A DNA stretch of 64,000 nt from Chondrilla cf. caribensis (lineage: Eukaryota > Porifera > Demospongiae > Chondrillida > Chondrillidae): the NCBI GenBank assembly GCA_964020155.1, contig OZ026557.1, positions 1,965,001-2,029,000 on the forward strand. The letters run 5' to 3'. Shown here piece by piece: positions 46,101-64,000 of this stretch. The notes beneath the pieces were generated by a model, which was not told the DNA's origin, did no database searches, and was given only the letters and a program-made list of their open reading frames with translations. Position 1 is the stretch's first letter; every line of letters begins with the position of its first letter. The translations under genes and the position numbers were made by a program.

Positions 46101-46872
46101 GGAAGTTCACGTAACAGGAACTATTACAAATACAGGCAGTTGCAACACATGTTTAGTTGTGTGTACCTGAAGAAGCCCGAGTGGGCGAAACGTTGTACAA
46201 TTGAATAATTGTTTTTTGATGAAAAATCGTGACATGCGTTATCTGTCCAAAGATAAAACATGTGTACAGTTGGATCTCTTTACAACATCAAGTTGGTGTA
46301 CTTACTCCTCCTTCCATTATAACCGGATTGCCCATGAATACATTTGTGTCCACAAGATATGCTGCTATGATTGACTGTACTTACAGATACCTTTGAAGGT
46401 CTGATTCATATCCAGTACTAGTACAGCAAGCAGTAATTTGATAGAACTGACAAGCTACTGACAAACATTGGACCCTTGTCATGTCTGTAAGTACACCTTG
46501 CTCAACTTGTTTATTGTTATACTAGTAGCTAATGTTACAGGATATAATATTACCTGAGAGTATGAAATCCTGCCTCTGGTCATCTGCTGGGCCTGGAGAA
46601 CAGGAGTAATTTCCAAAGTCACTTTCTTCAACTGACAAAATAGTGAGTTTTGCCATTCCCACTCCAACAATCCGACTGTCGCTCTGTGTCAGCACGACAC
46701 CATCCTTAGACCATTGCCAAGACACTGATCCGGATACATTCACAGTGCACGCAAAAGTGACGGATTCCCTCACCGTGGCCCCTAGCTCCACGCGCGAACA
46801 ACTGCAAAAACGGGTCAGTACAACCCACAGAATCAACGCCACACTAGGAATCGAATGAGAAAGTCTGGCCAT
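43110..46872 (-). CDS. Short Ig transmembrane receptor (paralogue of the long receptor)
   Basis: Six exons: 46872-46554 (leader MARLSHSIPSVALILWVV plus Ig1), 45912-45658 (equivalent to Ig9), 45441-45175 (equivalent to Ig10), 44913-44632 (IPT-like), 43949-43809 (stalk, TM SGVIGGCGLLLLLLGILFVV), 43462-43110 (tail, stop 43110-43112). Phases chain to 1617 nt (538 aa). Each exon is closely similar to its counterpart in the long gene. Ig2-8, the SRCR exons, AMOP, vWD and EGF exons are absent, not just skipped: the intervening DNA is missing. The tail keeps GYEYVSI, the Pro-rich stretch and ENAYESIDYDS. The reading frame is intact throughout, so this looks like a functional compact receptor sharing the intracellular output. 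Confidence 0.87.
46160..46205 (+). ncRNA. Hammerhead-ribozyme-like motif (possible retroelement relic)
   Basis: CTGAAGA, then GCCC-GAGT-GGGC stem-loop, then GAAAC: the order of a hammerhead core (CUGANGA, stem II, GAAA). GTAC/GTAC and TTGTG/ACAA segments outside could pair. One extra A sits between CTGAAGA and the stem. Motifs like this are common in animal retroelement-derived repeats, so activity is doubtful. Confidence 0.3.
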
Positions 46873-48211
46873 CAAAAAGCAGCGACCAATGAAATTGTAT
46901 AATAAATCAACAGAAGGTTCGGTATAACCGCTGGGAGTATTCAATGTTGTACACGAACATGCATACGTAAATAAAAATTGGACAACTGGCCAGTGCACTG
47001 GAATGCACACGATAGGACTATGTATACAAAAGGGTAGTGCTTGTCAAAGCTGCGAATTGATCGGGTACTGATAAAATGGACGAAGGAAAGTACCGAAATA
47101 CGTACACAAACAAAAATAACACACAAACACATAAACAGACACTCAACCCCCGCGTTATTCTTACAGTCCAATGCACTCACTTGATCGGATACGGATTATT
47201 ATAGTATTACTAATATAATTTTGTCAATCGCTCAATTTTGCAATTAGTTAAAATTTTGTCAGGGAGATAAGGGCACGAATTATTCAACCCTGCATCCGCC
47301 ATAATGAAAATATGGCGGATCGAGGGTTTGCTTCGTCTACCGAAGACAAAATTGCACATACGCCGCTTTATCTCTTTGGAACAGTTCCATATAGTCATTG
47401 ACTCCCTGTATTATTTCTCATTCAAATTTCCGGTATTATAATATTATTATGTAACGTACGATATTATTAGATAGACATAATTATTATAATAAAGGTATAA
47501 TATTACAAAGGTCCATGCATTCCTATATTATACGTATAACTGCAGCATTGAATTCGAAATTATAATATTATACTGTTATCAGACATTTATCTAGGCTGCA
47601 TTCATCAATATAAAATTCTAGTGGCATACTGGCAAGCTGATAACTATACTGTTCCATGCAGACCTAGCTGGGGGTGTTAACTAAATTACGTATAAAATAC
47701 TCTATCTCCACATGCATGTGGCTTGCAACAACAGGCACAATTTGGAGGCATGCACTTCATATACTCAGTGTATGGGAGAGAATAGGGGGAAATGCCAAGT
47801 ACCTTTAATTCGGTACAGCTCACAATAGGACATGTCAATGGGATATAATATTACGTATACGTACTTGTTCCAGAACTAGTTGGGGTTATATAATAATATT
47901 ATGTAACACTTCCCATCTCCATACATGGCCCATATAAACCATGAGGTAAGGTTGGAGGTTCATGCTAGAATGTATGGCAACTGTCTCTACACATGTACAT
48001 GGAGTATGCGCATGGATCAGAATGGACTTCACTCTCTCTGAGTGGAATTCACTGATACATAATATTACATATTATTATAAGAATGAAATATCACAACATT
48101 GTGTTAAAAGAAATCAACTTATATACAAGACAATAATATTCTTATGGTATATAATATATCGTATTAAAATAATACTGATAAACATAATATTACTATATGC
48201 CACGTGACGTG
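46873..48211. other. Short-receptor 5' flank and unique spacer
   Basis: 46873-47440 matches 40384-40990 upstream of the long receptor. 47440-48211 is AT-rich and matches nothing else here. It contains the 3' flank of MITD1. No gene is recognised. Confidence 0.6.
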
Positions 48212-55460
<7,249 letters not shown>

Positions 55461-55512
55461 TTTACGTTCGTTGACCCCTGATTCCATTCCAGGTTCAAAT
55501 TTGTTGTGCAAG
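55461..55512. promoter_or_regulatory. Bidirectional start region between MITD1 and FTSJ1
   Basis: Only 52 bp separate the divergent start codons (55460 minus, 55513 plus). The two 5' UTRs or promoters must overlap, which suggests one shared bidirectional promoter. Confidence 0.6.
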
Positions 55513-58500
55513 ATGGGAAAATCCTCTCGAGACAAAAGAGACATTTACTATCGTTTGGCGAAGGAAGAAGGATGGAGAGCGCGAAGTGCTTTTAAACTAA
55601 TACATATTGATGAAGAATTCGGTATACTGGAAGGTGAGCACACGTCAGCTCTACTGGACACGATTGAAAAGCACAATTCATTCATTATATCGCAGCCATT
55701 CCTGCACTTGTGTACAACCATGGATGTATTAACAAGGTGGCACACGTGTATCTAGAGCTGTAGTAATCGATAAACGTACAAACTACATATAGATTGACAT
55801 GGTGTATTGCACATATTTGTGAGTAGACTAAGCCTTGGCCTATTTTTCTTAACTACACCTGTGTACAGTTCATTGACTGGGAGCAGTACAAACTGGTCTC
55901 TTCACCAATTTACCTACCATTAGCACCCCGTTTTACCCTTACGAATCCTTTCTGCTCATGAACTAAGTGGATGAGTAAAGAGCAGGTTTCTACCATTCTG
56001 GTAAAGTCTGCTGGCTACGTACATGTGAGTGTCTACTGCTTTAGGTGTGAAGAGGGTTGTTGACCTCTGTGCTGCACCAGGCAGCTGGAGCCAGGTCCTG
56101 GCAAGGAGACTTCAGATGTGAGTTGGGTGTGCACGGTAGACTGTAATGCATGGTTGAATTGTGTAGCAATCTGTACTGAATCACTTCCTTGGGGGCACTA
56201 AAAGCGATTTGCTACTAGATTCTGTCTATAACAACTTGTATTGGAGTGTACATATTGTACACATATAGTACCTCTTTCACATTTGAATGAACGAAGTTGG
56301 ACTAGAATTAAGCTCAGCCGAGATTTGACCTACATACTTCACAGCCTCATGTGACCTCACGAACTTGGTTTGACCTTTGTTGGATCTGCTATTTGAGGGG
56401 TACTAGGAAACACTAATAGTAGTAAACTTGAAACAGTCACATGACAGAGTGTCAGACAGTCAACAGATTCCTCTTCAACCGCCTGGTCATCTAAATCACC
56501 TTGATCACTTCAATAGAGCACTCTGTGTATACAGTATCATGTAATTTCAAGTATTAGGTTAGGTTAGGTTAGGTAATCTTTATTACACTGGGAAACCAAT
56601 AGCCAGTGGCTACTATAAAGGCACCCAGAAAGATAAATACATAACAAATAAAATAAATAAAATAAAATCAATAAAATAAATAAAAATAAAATGAATATTA
56701 TATAATATATATTTAATATTATATATTAAATAAATATTATAATAAATAAATATAAAATAAAGTATTAGAATGAACACAGCTAATAAGAGACACGTACATG
56801 CTTTGTTTGACATGATGTTTTGGAAAATGGCACTCCCAGTATCATGCACACCATCTTAACCCAATGTACATACAAATAATGTGTGTACTGTGGTTGAATA
56901 GTAAGAATTTCTGAGCTGGAGAATAAAGAGCCTATTTCAAATGAAGTTGTAAGAATTTGTTGTATGTATTCGATTCCAGCTCTGAACAAAAGGAGAGTAA
57001 AGATGTCAAAATTGTTGCTGTCGACCTTCAGGCGATGTCTCCCATACCTGGTGTGATACAGATACAAGGTGACATCACAAAGGTCAGGATGAATGTAGCA
57101 CATGATGTGTGCAGTACATGTGTGTACTTGAGCTCACAGAGGTCGGGATGGATGTATGTAGCACATGATGTGTGTACTGCATGTGTGTACATGAGCTCAC
57201 AGGGGTCGGGATGAATTTATCCAGGATTATGCACTGTGCATGTACATGTGCATACAAATCCACAAAGTTTAGGTTTAGTGTGGTTTATGTCATGCACAGT
57301 ATGTGTGTGTGTGTGCTATATGAGTGCACAGAGTACATATGTAACTCAATACATGTACTGTACATACGTACATACTTATGTATGTGCATATGTACTTCTT
57401 TAGGAATCAACTGCCTTGGAGATCATAGGACATTTTGAAGGTCACCCTGCTGATCTTGTGGTGTGTGACGGAGCCCCTGATGGTATGTTTGTGTGTTGTA
57501 TGGATATTTACATTCTTTTACCATGGCAACAGATACCATGCCAACAGACTGAAACTACCTAGGTCATGTTTAAGGAATAGTTTACGATGATACTTATACA
57601 GAATGTGAAATTGATCTTGAATTGAAATTGAAGTATCGCAATGAACCCAATGCATAATACATGAATGTAAATAGAGTCAAAAGTTATTGCTCTAACCCAC
57701 TTTACAGGTTCAGTTACCATATATTCATTGTCTTTTTTGTACGGATGTGTATGTACGTATGTGTGGATGTACGTATATATCAGTATATGTACATAGCTAG
57801 ATTTTTGGTCTTCTGCTTCTTTGTACACCATTACCACCAGGAAGCCTGAATAGTAGTCCTTTGGGCTAGCTCCTTCCAACACTCAATGCCAATACCATAC
57901 CATACACATACATACTGTACCTATAGTAGTGTACATAATATTATACGTACATGTTCATATGTTTTGTGTATGTATATGCACAATACATGCTGTAATGTAC
58001 TTTGTTGCTCCTCTCAGTGACTGGTCTTCATGACATGGACGAGTTCATCCAAGGACAGCTCCTGTTAGCAGTGAGTGTTCTAGACCAGAGTGCTGACTTG
58101 TTGTTGGCACCCTTGTTGTTGACATCCTGGTTGTTTGTTTATGGACTGTTGGTTGTTAACACCTTTGTTGTTGACATCCTCATTGTTGTTTATTGTAAAC
58201 TGTTGGTTGTTGACACCCTTGTTGTTGGTATCCTGGTTTTTGTTTGTTTGTGGACTGTTGTTTGTTGACCTCCTCCTTGTTGGCTTGTTATTGGCCTATT
58301 GGTGGCCTTTTGGTGAATAGCATCTCCTCTATTGTTTACATACAGGCACTTGGCATCACCAAGAAAGTACTTAAAGATGGTGGAACATTTGTAGCTAAGG
58401 TATGTGCATGCACAGTAGGACCCCTGTGCTGTGGGTGGGTAGGTGGAAGTGTACTCGCTTCAAAGACCAAGTAATGCACCAAATATCCGCTTCTGTAAAG

Positions 58501-60964
58501 TACATACATGAATTACAGAATGGTGTCTTTACTATATACGTAGGTGTCTTCATATCTGACATGTACATACGTATGTACAGTACCTATGGAACTATTGTGC
58601 ATATTGTACTTCAGACATATTTAACATGTACGTATTACACCCGCATACATACATTTGTATGTAATAAGTACATTGTATGTCTGGTTATCTTTTTCCTGTG
58701 TACTCTATATGTACATACGTACCTGGTAGATTGTATGTACATATGCATGTACCAAGGGGGTTAGAACCAATTTGAAGGACTATAAGTGATTTAATTACTA
58801 TTTATGTGTGCATGCGTGTGTGTGTGTGTGTGTGTGTGTGTACGTTCCCTTGTAAATGTGCTGTTTGCTTCATATACTTCAAAGGTGTTCAGAGGCAGGG
58901 ACATAGGGCTACTGGACGCTCAGCTCAAGCTAGTCTTCAAGGACGTAATCTGCTCCAAACCAAGGAGTAGTCGGAACTCCAGTATCGGTCGGTGTAGCAC
59001 ATCGGACATGTACATGATTGTAGTGTATAGTAATTTCATAGTAGTTCATACATACAATAAGTGCATCCACAGATAGTGTAGTATGTTGGATGTACATCAA
59101 TAATGTATGTATGCTATAGAAAATGTATACATGTATCCATATGTACTAATGGCCATTGAAACATAATATACATACATAATAATAATCATGTTGGTATAAG
59201 ATACAGTATGTACGTATGTAGTATGTTTGTAAGTTTTTGACAATATGATTTAAATAGGATTGTAAAGAGAGTGTCACGCCCTTGTGACACACCCTTATGA
59301 CAAACCCCTTGTGACACACCCTCATGACACATCCCTCGTGACACACCCTGGTGACACACCCCTTGTGACACACCCTAATGACACGCCCTCGTGACACACC
59401 CCTTGTTACGTTTTGTTTAATCCTGTGTCTATCGCTCACATACAGAGGCATTCATGGTATGTAGGGAGTTCACTCCACTGCCAGGATTCAGGGAGGCTAA
59501 ACTGGAGCTGAGCACTCCCTGTGGTGAGTTAGCATGGTGCATGCAGTCTACTAGTGTATATGCACATGTACTACATGAGGGTACACGTGTACGTACCAAT
59601 TATGCTAATATATTTTACTTACAAACAAACTAAACTGATTGTTGTTTGACAACAATCATACAAGTAACAACATTTCTGCTGCTATCACTGAGTTGAAAAT
59701 CGATAACTTGTCTAATACAGTTTTTGTGTACTGCCACATCCCAGCTAGCCCACAACTTGTCCGTAAGACCTCATATAGCAGATGTTCAAACATTGACATA
59801 TTTCCAGCTGTACGTGTGTATGCATGCTATTGTTTTTGAACATGTTTTCATGAGAAAGTGTACAACTCCTACATTTTCCACCTAGAGCAGCTGAAAACCC
59901 TGAAATTTGCAGCCAAAATACATAGGATTGTAACAGTTTGCATCAGGTTATGTAGTATTATGTACGTATGTACAAAATATATATGCATGAACACATAATA
60001 TAATGCTTTTCTGTATCACACTGTCTTTGCAGTTCCAAGTGGTGAACTATGCTTGGGAACTGCAGTGCGATTCGTTGCATGTGGTGATTTGAGTGGGTTT
60101 GACTCCGACAAGACACACAGCTCACCCGTGAGTGCACACCTGTGCTATAAATTCCTAACAACACCACACAATTACCCACAATCGGTGCTTGTGTAAACTT
60201 TGTGTGGGACTGCGATGTTAATTTACATGTCTACTTATAAGTAGGCATGATTACCATTACCATGGGTAAAGTATTGAAAGTTTTAGTGAGCATCTTGTAT
60301 GTACCTTGTTCTTCATATTCCTAAGTATTTCGACCTTAGGGTTGAAATGTTTAGGAATATGAAGAACAACGATGGAACTGTGTTTCTACTGCTCGAAAAA
60401 GCCGAAAGGTTGATCAAACTACAGATGAGTCAAACACAGCAATAAACCCTTATTGTGTTATCTTGTACTTTATGGGCCATTGTACAGTACAAGTACACAT
60501 GTACTTACGTGAATCTCCTATATCAGGACTGGACAAACGTATAGTATGTCTAGAAACTCCTTTAGTAATCCTGCTCATACATCTGTACATGTATACATAC
60601 ATAGCTAGATGTACATTCTTATGTAACACTGTTTTCTGTACCTCCTCAAGGATCCCTCAGAATACACTCTACAAACGTATTTCATAGTAATGATTTTATT
60701 ACTAATGTGTGTTGCTACATACATTGGTCATGTTTACATGCATGAATCAAAAAATCTATGCCTTGACGTATTTGCTGTGAGTACAGTATTACTCTCATCC
60801 AGGATAAATCCAGTATCAGTAGAGACCCTGTCCAGAGCCCCATTTGCCCACCTTACGAGAAGGCAGTTGCTCTGAAGAAGAAGCAAGCTAGTGAAGGAAG
60901 ACCTAATGAGGTCAAAATTAAAGAAGTCGTTGAAGGAACTATAGAATCCACTCAAACAACGTGA
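55513..60964 (+). CDS. FTSJ1: FTSJ1-type tRNA 2'-O-ribose methyltransferase
   Basis: Ten exons: 55513-55633, 56045-56117, 56980-57082, 57404-57482, 58018-58070, 58346-58399, 58885-58987, 59446-59523, 60033-60127, 60803-60964. All phases chain, 921 nt, 306 aa. It follows human FTSJ1/yeast Trm7: [41 protein letters not shown] (SAM-binding), [62 protein letters not shown]. The catalytic K-D-K-E set of the FtsJ fold is visible in SAFK, CDGAPD, FVAK and SSIE. It methylates positions 32/34 of the tRNA anticodon loop. The C-terminal tail (last exon) is shorter than in human. Confidence 0.95.
56555..56765. repeat. (TTAGG)4 followed by A/T-rich tract
   Basis: Four TTAGG units are followed by GTAATCTTTATTACACTGGG, an AGCCAGTGGCTACT-type inverted segment and then AAAT/AATA-rich sequence, in FTSJ1 intron 2. 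It could be the tail of a retroelement. Confidence 0.5.
58080..58315. repeat. GTTGTTGAC-type degenerate minisatellite
   Basis: Irregular repeats of TTGTTGTTGACACCCTTG and GGTTGTTTGTTT in FTSJ1 intron 5, encoding only low-complexity hydrophobic frames. Confidence 0.7.
59268..59408. repeat. 16-17-bp minisatellite
   Basis: GTGACACACCCCTTGT-type units, about 8 copies, in FTSJ1 intron 7. Confidence 0.85.
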
Positions 60965-61059
60965 TTTTAATCATTGGTAACTTGTTTTTAAAAGTGGTGT
61001 GAAATAATATGTGCAGACCAACATAATGTACGTACCATAATACACACGTCTCCATATCT

Positions 61060-61095
61060 GATCACGTGTTTGGTCACGTGTACGTATTTAAGCAC
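61060..61095 (+). promoter_or_regulatory. Paired CACGTG E-boxes and TATA-like site upstream of ZNFX1
   Basis: Two TCACGTGT motifs about 12 bp apart are followed by GTATTTAAGC. The likely 5' UTR exon runs to a GTGAGT donor near 61300. bHLH-Zip (MITF/TFEB/USF-type) control is a possibility only. Confidence 0.35.
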
Positions 61096-61351
61096 TTTCG
61101 ATTTCGTTGAACTATTGACGTTCCAAGAATGTTCGCTTCGTTGGAAGACCTTTCAGTACAGTCGGCGCATTCTAGCGTGAAGTCCGCTTCAATCGGAGGA
61201 GATATTGGTCTGCTGGACATCGGGCAAAGATTATAGATATACCGTTTTTTTCTGATCTTCGATCGATTTTGTGTCAATCTAAAGAGCTCGAAACTAAATC
61301 GGTGAGTTTAATCTGGCCGTATATACGCACGCAGTCTATACTAGGTAAGAC

Positions 61352-61686
61352 GTAAAACGCATAGCGTCTATTACACCTGCTCCATACTATAGGGTGTGCA
61401 ATTAATATTTGTGTGGAAACAATCCTACTATAATCCTACTATAATGCAAGGATTCTCTGTTTGTTTGTTCGCAAACTCCTCCGTCAGTTCGCGCGCGATG
61501 GACATCAAACTCTCCAATCCTTCTCAGCGGCACCCTTGGAGTGTCCTAAGGGGTTGGCGTTTCGTTTTAGGCCTTTCTTCTAGAATTCGAACGAAACCGT
61601 ACTATCCGCCGTACTTGAAAGGCGCCATTTTCATGACACGTTTACGGACGAATACGCCCGTAGGGCGGGTAATTCAGCTAGTATAA
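61352..61686. mobile_element. Element with CTAGTATA ends, R1-related
   Basis: It lies between CTATACTAGGTAAGACG and GGGTAATTCAGCTAGTATA, presumably in the 5' intron of ZNFX1. Ends resemble the ACTAGTATAG terminus of R1 elements, but the interior is different. Confidence 0.45.
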
Positions 61687-61864
61687 ATAATCAACACCAT
61701 AGTTGTGAATGTGTGATACAATTCTAGTATCATTGATTATCATGCGTAATTATTATAATTCTGTCTCAATCCTCTTTGTTCAATAGTGGGAGTCCACCCT
61801 GTACTAAACCACAGCAAGTGTACACAGCAATGTTATCAGTTCCTTGCTCACTGTAAAATTAATC

Positions 61865-64000
61865 ATGGATGGAGATCAAGAAAATAGGAGGGGCCGAGAA
61901 AGAGGGAGGGGCCGAGGAAGAGGGTGGGGTAGAGGAGGAGGAGGAGACAGAGGAAGAGGGAGGGGTAGAGGAGGAGGAGGAGACAGAGGAAGAGGGAGGG
62001 GTGGAGGAGGAGGAGGAGACAGAGGAAGAGGGAGGGGTAGAGGAGGAGGAGGAGACAGAGGAAGAGGGAGGGGTAGAGGAGGAGGAGGAGACAGAGGAAG
62101 AGGGAGGGGTAGAATAGGAGGAGGAGACAGAGGAAGAGGGAGGGGTAGAGGAGGAGGAGGAGACAGAGGAAGAGGGAGGGGCAAAGACAGAGGTTCGCGT
62201 CTTCGCATAGTACCTGTGCAGAATCGTCCACCTTCCTGGATCAGTGAACTCAATGCTTTGTCGATATCAGACTTAGTGGATCGTGTTGAAGCCGAATTGA
62301 AAGATTTCCAACAGTTTCTGAACCAAGATGATATTTCTGATATGAAGCCAGTAGTCTGTGTACTCAAAAAGCTGACAGAATGTGATCAGGAGAAAAAGGC
62401 GATTTCAAATCGTATCCTCGCTGAACTGCTCACTGAGAGATGTGCAACATTCCATAGCCACCTCACAGTATCATTGACCAACGCCATGAAGAGTTTTCAA
62501 AACTCTTCATCTGTCAATTATGTACTTCTCCTGAGTGATCTGTGTTGTTCACTGCTTGACATCTATCAGTGGACAGCTTTCTCAAGCCTTCCAGTCCTTG
62601 ATATTCAAAGAGATATTGAATTGATTGCTAAGACCAAGAGCGAGATATCTTTTTCTGTAAAGGAGAAATTGAGAAAGGCCTCCGAAGATTTGAAGGTTCG
62701 CATTGAAAGCATTGAAGAAGGAATGATGCGTCAAACACAAAATGAAGACATTGACGGAGTAGCTGGAGGATCTGTAAATGTTGAAGAAGATGCCTATGAC
62801 TACCATCTCACAAGCATTCTTCCTGGTCCGGAAGAACTGTCATCAGATGTGCCTAAAATTCCCACCAACCTGATCAAAGGTGGGTACAAATCCTGGGAAC
62901 ACTACTACAACACACAGTTTCACCTCCTCAGGGAAGATTTCATAGCTCCTCTTCGTCAAGGAATAAATGGCTACCGTCACGGATATCGGGGACGTGATCT
63001 CCAAGATGTTCGAGTCTATGATGATGTCCGAATTCTTGAGCCTACATTCGGACGTGATGGTGTGAACTATGTCATTCAATTCGATGTAGAGCATCTGCAA
63101 CGGGTGAATTGGTTCCGAACAAAACGTCTCATCTACGGATCTCTAGTTTGTTTATCAGACGACTCTTTCCACGAGAACATGATTTTTGCCTCTGTTGCTA
63201 ACCGTGATCCAGATATGCTTTGTAAAGGCAAAGTATGCATCAAACCAGAAGGAGATGTTCACTTTTTGCAGTGGAACAAGCACCACACCTACACTATGGT
63301 CGAGTCCTCTGCATACTTTGAGGCTTATCGTCACATTCTGACCAGCTTGAAGAGGGCAGAAGTGGATACCATGCCCTTCACTCAGTACCTCGTGAATGTT
63401 TCATGGGATGAGGTTGATGTGCCGTCATACATCAGAAATCACCTCAACATGAAACATTCTTCCCCAACCTATAATATTGCCACATCGCTTGGATTGGAAT
63501 CTGGCAATTCTGCCTATGTGGAGGTGACTGAAGAGTCGTCATGGGAGGAGATCACTGAGACACAGCTGGACACTTCTCAGATGAAAGCCCTGAAAATGGC
63601 CCTCACTCAAGACCTTGCCCTTATCCAAGGACCTCCAGGAACAGGGAAGACCTACATGGGTATCAAGATTGTCGATGCTCTCTGCCACAACCGTGATATC
63701 TGGGACGAATACAGTAGATCACCCATACTTGTGGTCTGCTTCACCAATCATGCCTTGGACCAGTTTCTTAATGGAATCAAGTCTATTAAAGTTGAGAGAC
63801 AGCAGCCAATGGCATATGCATTTGGTGATTGGTTCAGCGATTACGATACATTGCAACCTATTCGCATTGCACGTGTGGGAGGCAGAGCTGATGAAAGCAT
63901 GGCTAAGTATTCTTTGCGGAATTTACGTAAGGGAACTATCCCACAAGGAGAGTACAGAAAACTCAATGCTTTGCGAGAGAATGTCGAAAGTGATCTTGCA
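61865..64000 (+). CDS. ZNFX1: ZNFX1-like helicase, 5' part (runs off the window)
   Basis: Uninterrupted frame of 712 codons from ATG 61865 to the window end. Residues 5-110: Arg/Gly repeats (DRGRGRGRGGG, 12-residue period). About 335-420: the ZNFX1-family block (GYKSWEHYYNTQFHLLREDF, APLRQGI). About 589-597: Walker A GPPGTGKTYMG. About 620: VVCFTNHALDQFL (helicase motif Ia). ZNFX1 is an SF1 (UPF1-like) helicase with NFX1-type zinc fingers. In animals it acts in small-RNA inheritance and as a dsRNA-binding antiviral factor at mitochondria. The helicase remainder and zinc fingers lie beyond the window. The RG-rich start is unusual for the family and comes from a minisatellite. A 5' UTR intron is probable. 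Confidence 0.93.
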   Translation, partial: MDGDQENRRGRERGRGRGRGWGRGGGGDRGRGRGRGGGGDRGRGRGGGGGGDRGRGRGRGGGGDRGRGRGRGGGGDRGRGRGRIGGGDRGRGRGRGGGGDRGRGRGKDRGSRLRIVPVQNRPPSWISELNALSISDLVDRVEAELKDFQQFLNQDDISDMKPVVCVLKKLTECDQEKKAISNRILAELLTERCATFHSHLTVSLTNAMKSFQNSSSVNYVLLLSDLCCSLLDIYQWTAFSSLPVLDIQRDIELIAKTKSEISFSVKEKLRKASEDLKVRIESIEEGMMRQTQNEDIDGVAGGSVNVEEDAYDYHLTSILPGPEELSSDVPKIPTNLIKGGYKSWEHYYNTQFHLLREDFIAPLRQGINGYRHGYRGRDLQDVRVYDDVRILEPTFGRDGVNYVIQFDVEHLQRVNWFRTKRLIYGSLVCLSDDSFHENMIFASVANRDPDMLCKGKVCIKPEGDVHFLQWNKHHTYTMVESSAYFEAYRHILTSLKRAEVDTMPFTQYLVNVSWDEVDVPSYIRNHLNMKHSSPTYNIATSLGLESGNSAYVEVTEESSWEEITETQLDTSQMKALKMALTQDLALIQGPPGTGKTYMGIKIVDALCHNRDIWDEYSRSPILVVCFTNHALDQFLNGIKSIKVERQQPMAYAFGDWFSDYDTLQPIRIARVGGRADESMAKYSLRNLRKGTIPQGEYRKLNALRENVESDLA
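61915..62180. repeat. Coding 36-bp minisatellite
   Basis: About 7 copies of AGAGGAGGAGGAGGAGACAG + AGGAAGAGGGAGGGGT, in frame within ZNFX1. Small losses are 3-bp multiples, so the frame is preserved. Confidence 0.9.

Noticed and set aside
61863..62367. Pro/Leu-rich minus-strand frames opposite the ZNFX1 start
   Set aside because: Shadow of the purine-rich minisatellite. The plus-strand frame continues into a recognisable ZNFX1.

Overview
This window looks like metazoan nuclear DNA and most probably comes from a demosponge. The basis is inference from content: animal-type families (FOXRED1, EFHD2/swiprosin, FTSJ1, MITD1, ZNFX1), ectodomains built from Ig, SRCR, AMOP, vWD, EGF and fibrinogen-C modules, short AT-rich introns, and very many CA/TG microsatellites and TACGTA-rich stretches. 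No database search was possible. Exons were assembled by eye from protein similarity, GT/AG sites and codon-phase bookkeeping.

Layout. 306-4733 (-): FOXRED1-like mitochondrial oxidoreductase. 5.0-8.5 kb: gene-poor repeat field. 8.54-18.67 kb: a roughly 5 kb tandem duplication. Each copy carries exons (-) for an ANKIB1-like ankyrin/UBA-like front end followed by an NBR1-like LIR, amphipathic-helix and UBA tail. Both copies carry lesions. 19588-23710 (-): EFHD2/swiprosin-like EF-hand protein. 25400-40383 (-): a 24-exon type I receptor of about 2237 aa (10 Ig, 3 SRCR, IPT-like, AMOP, vWD, 3 EGF, TM, tyrosine-containing tail). 43110-46872 (-): its six-exon short paralogue of about 538 aa (3 Ig, IPT-like, TM, same tail). 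48212-55460 (-): MITD1. Its large intron holds a hAT-like element carrying a RecQ-like helicase fragment and, on the opposite strand, an intronless secreted fibrinogen-related gene (52522-53481, +). 55513-60964 (+): FTSJ1-type tRNA methyltransferase, head-to-head with MITD1. 61865-64000 (+): 5' part of ZNFX1, open at the window edge.

How the genes relate. The long and short receptors share leader, three Ig-type exons, an IPT-like exon, TM and cytoplasmic tail. They differ by the whole SRCR/AMOP/vWD/EGF middle, so they look like a diversifying surface-receptor pair with one signalling output. A fibrinogen-related secreted protein lies nearby, and ZNFX1 is an antiviral/RNA-surveillance helicase elsewhere in animals. 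An immune or self-recognition flavour for the region is therefore plausible but remains inference. MITD1, FTSJ1, FOXRED1 and EFHD2 are ordinary cellular genes. The rest is mobile-element debris (pogo-like MITEs, a tRNA-derived SINE, a repeat family with ACCGAGCG...GCGAGGT ends) and long simple repeats.
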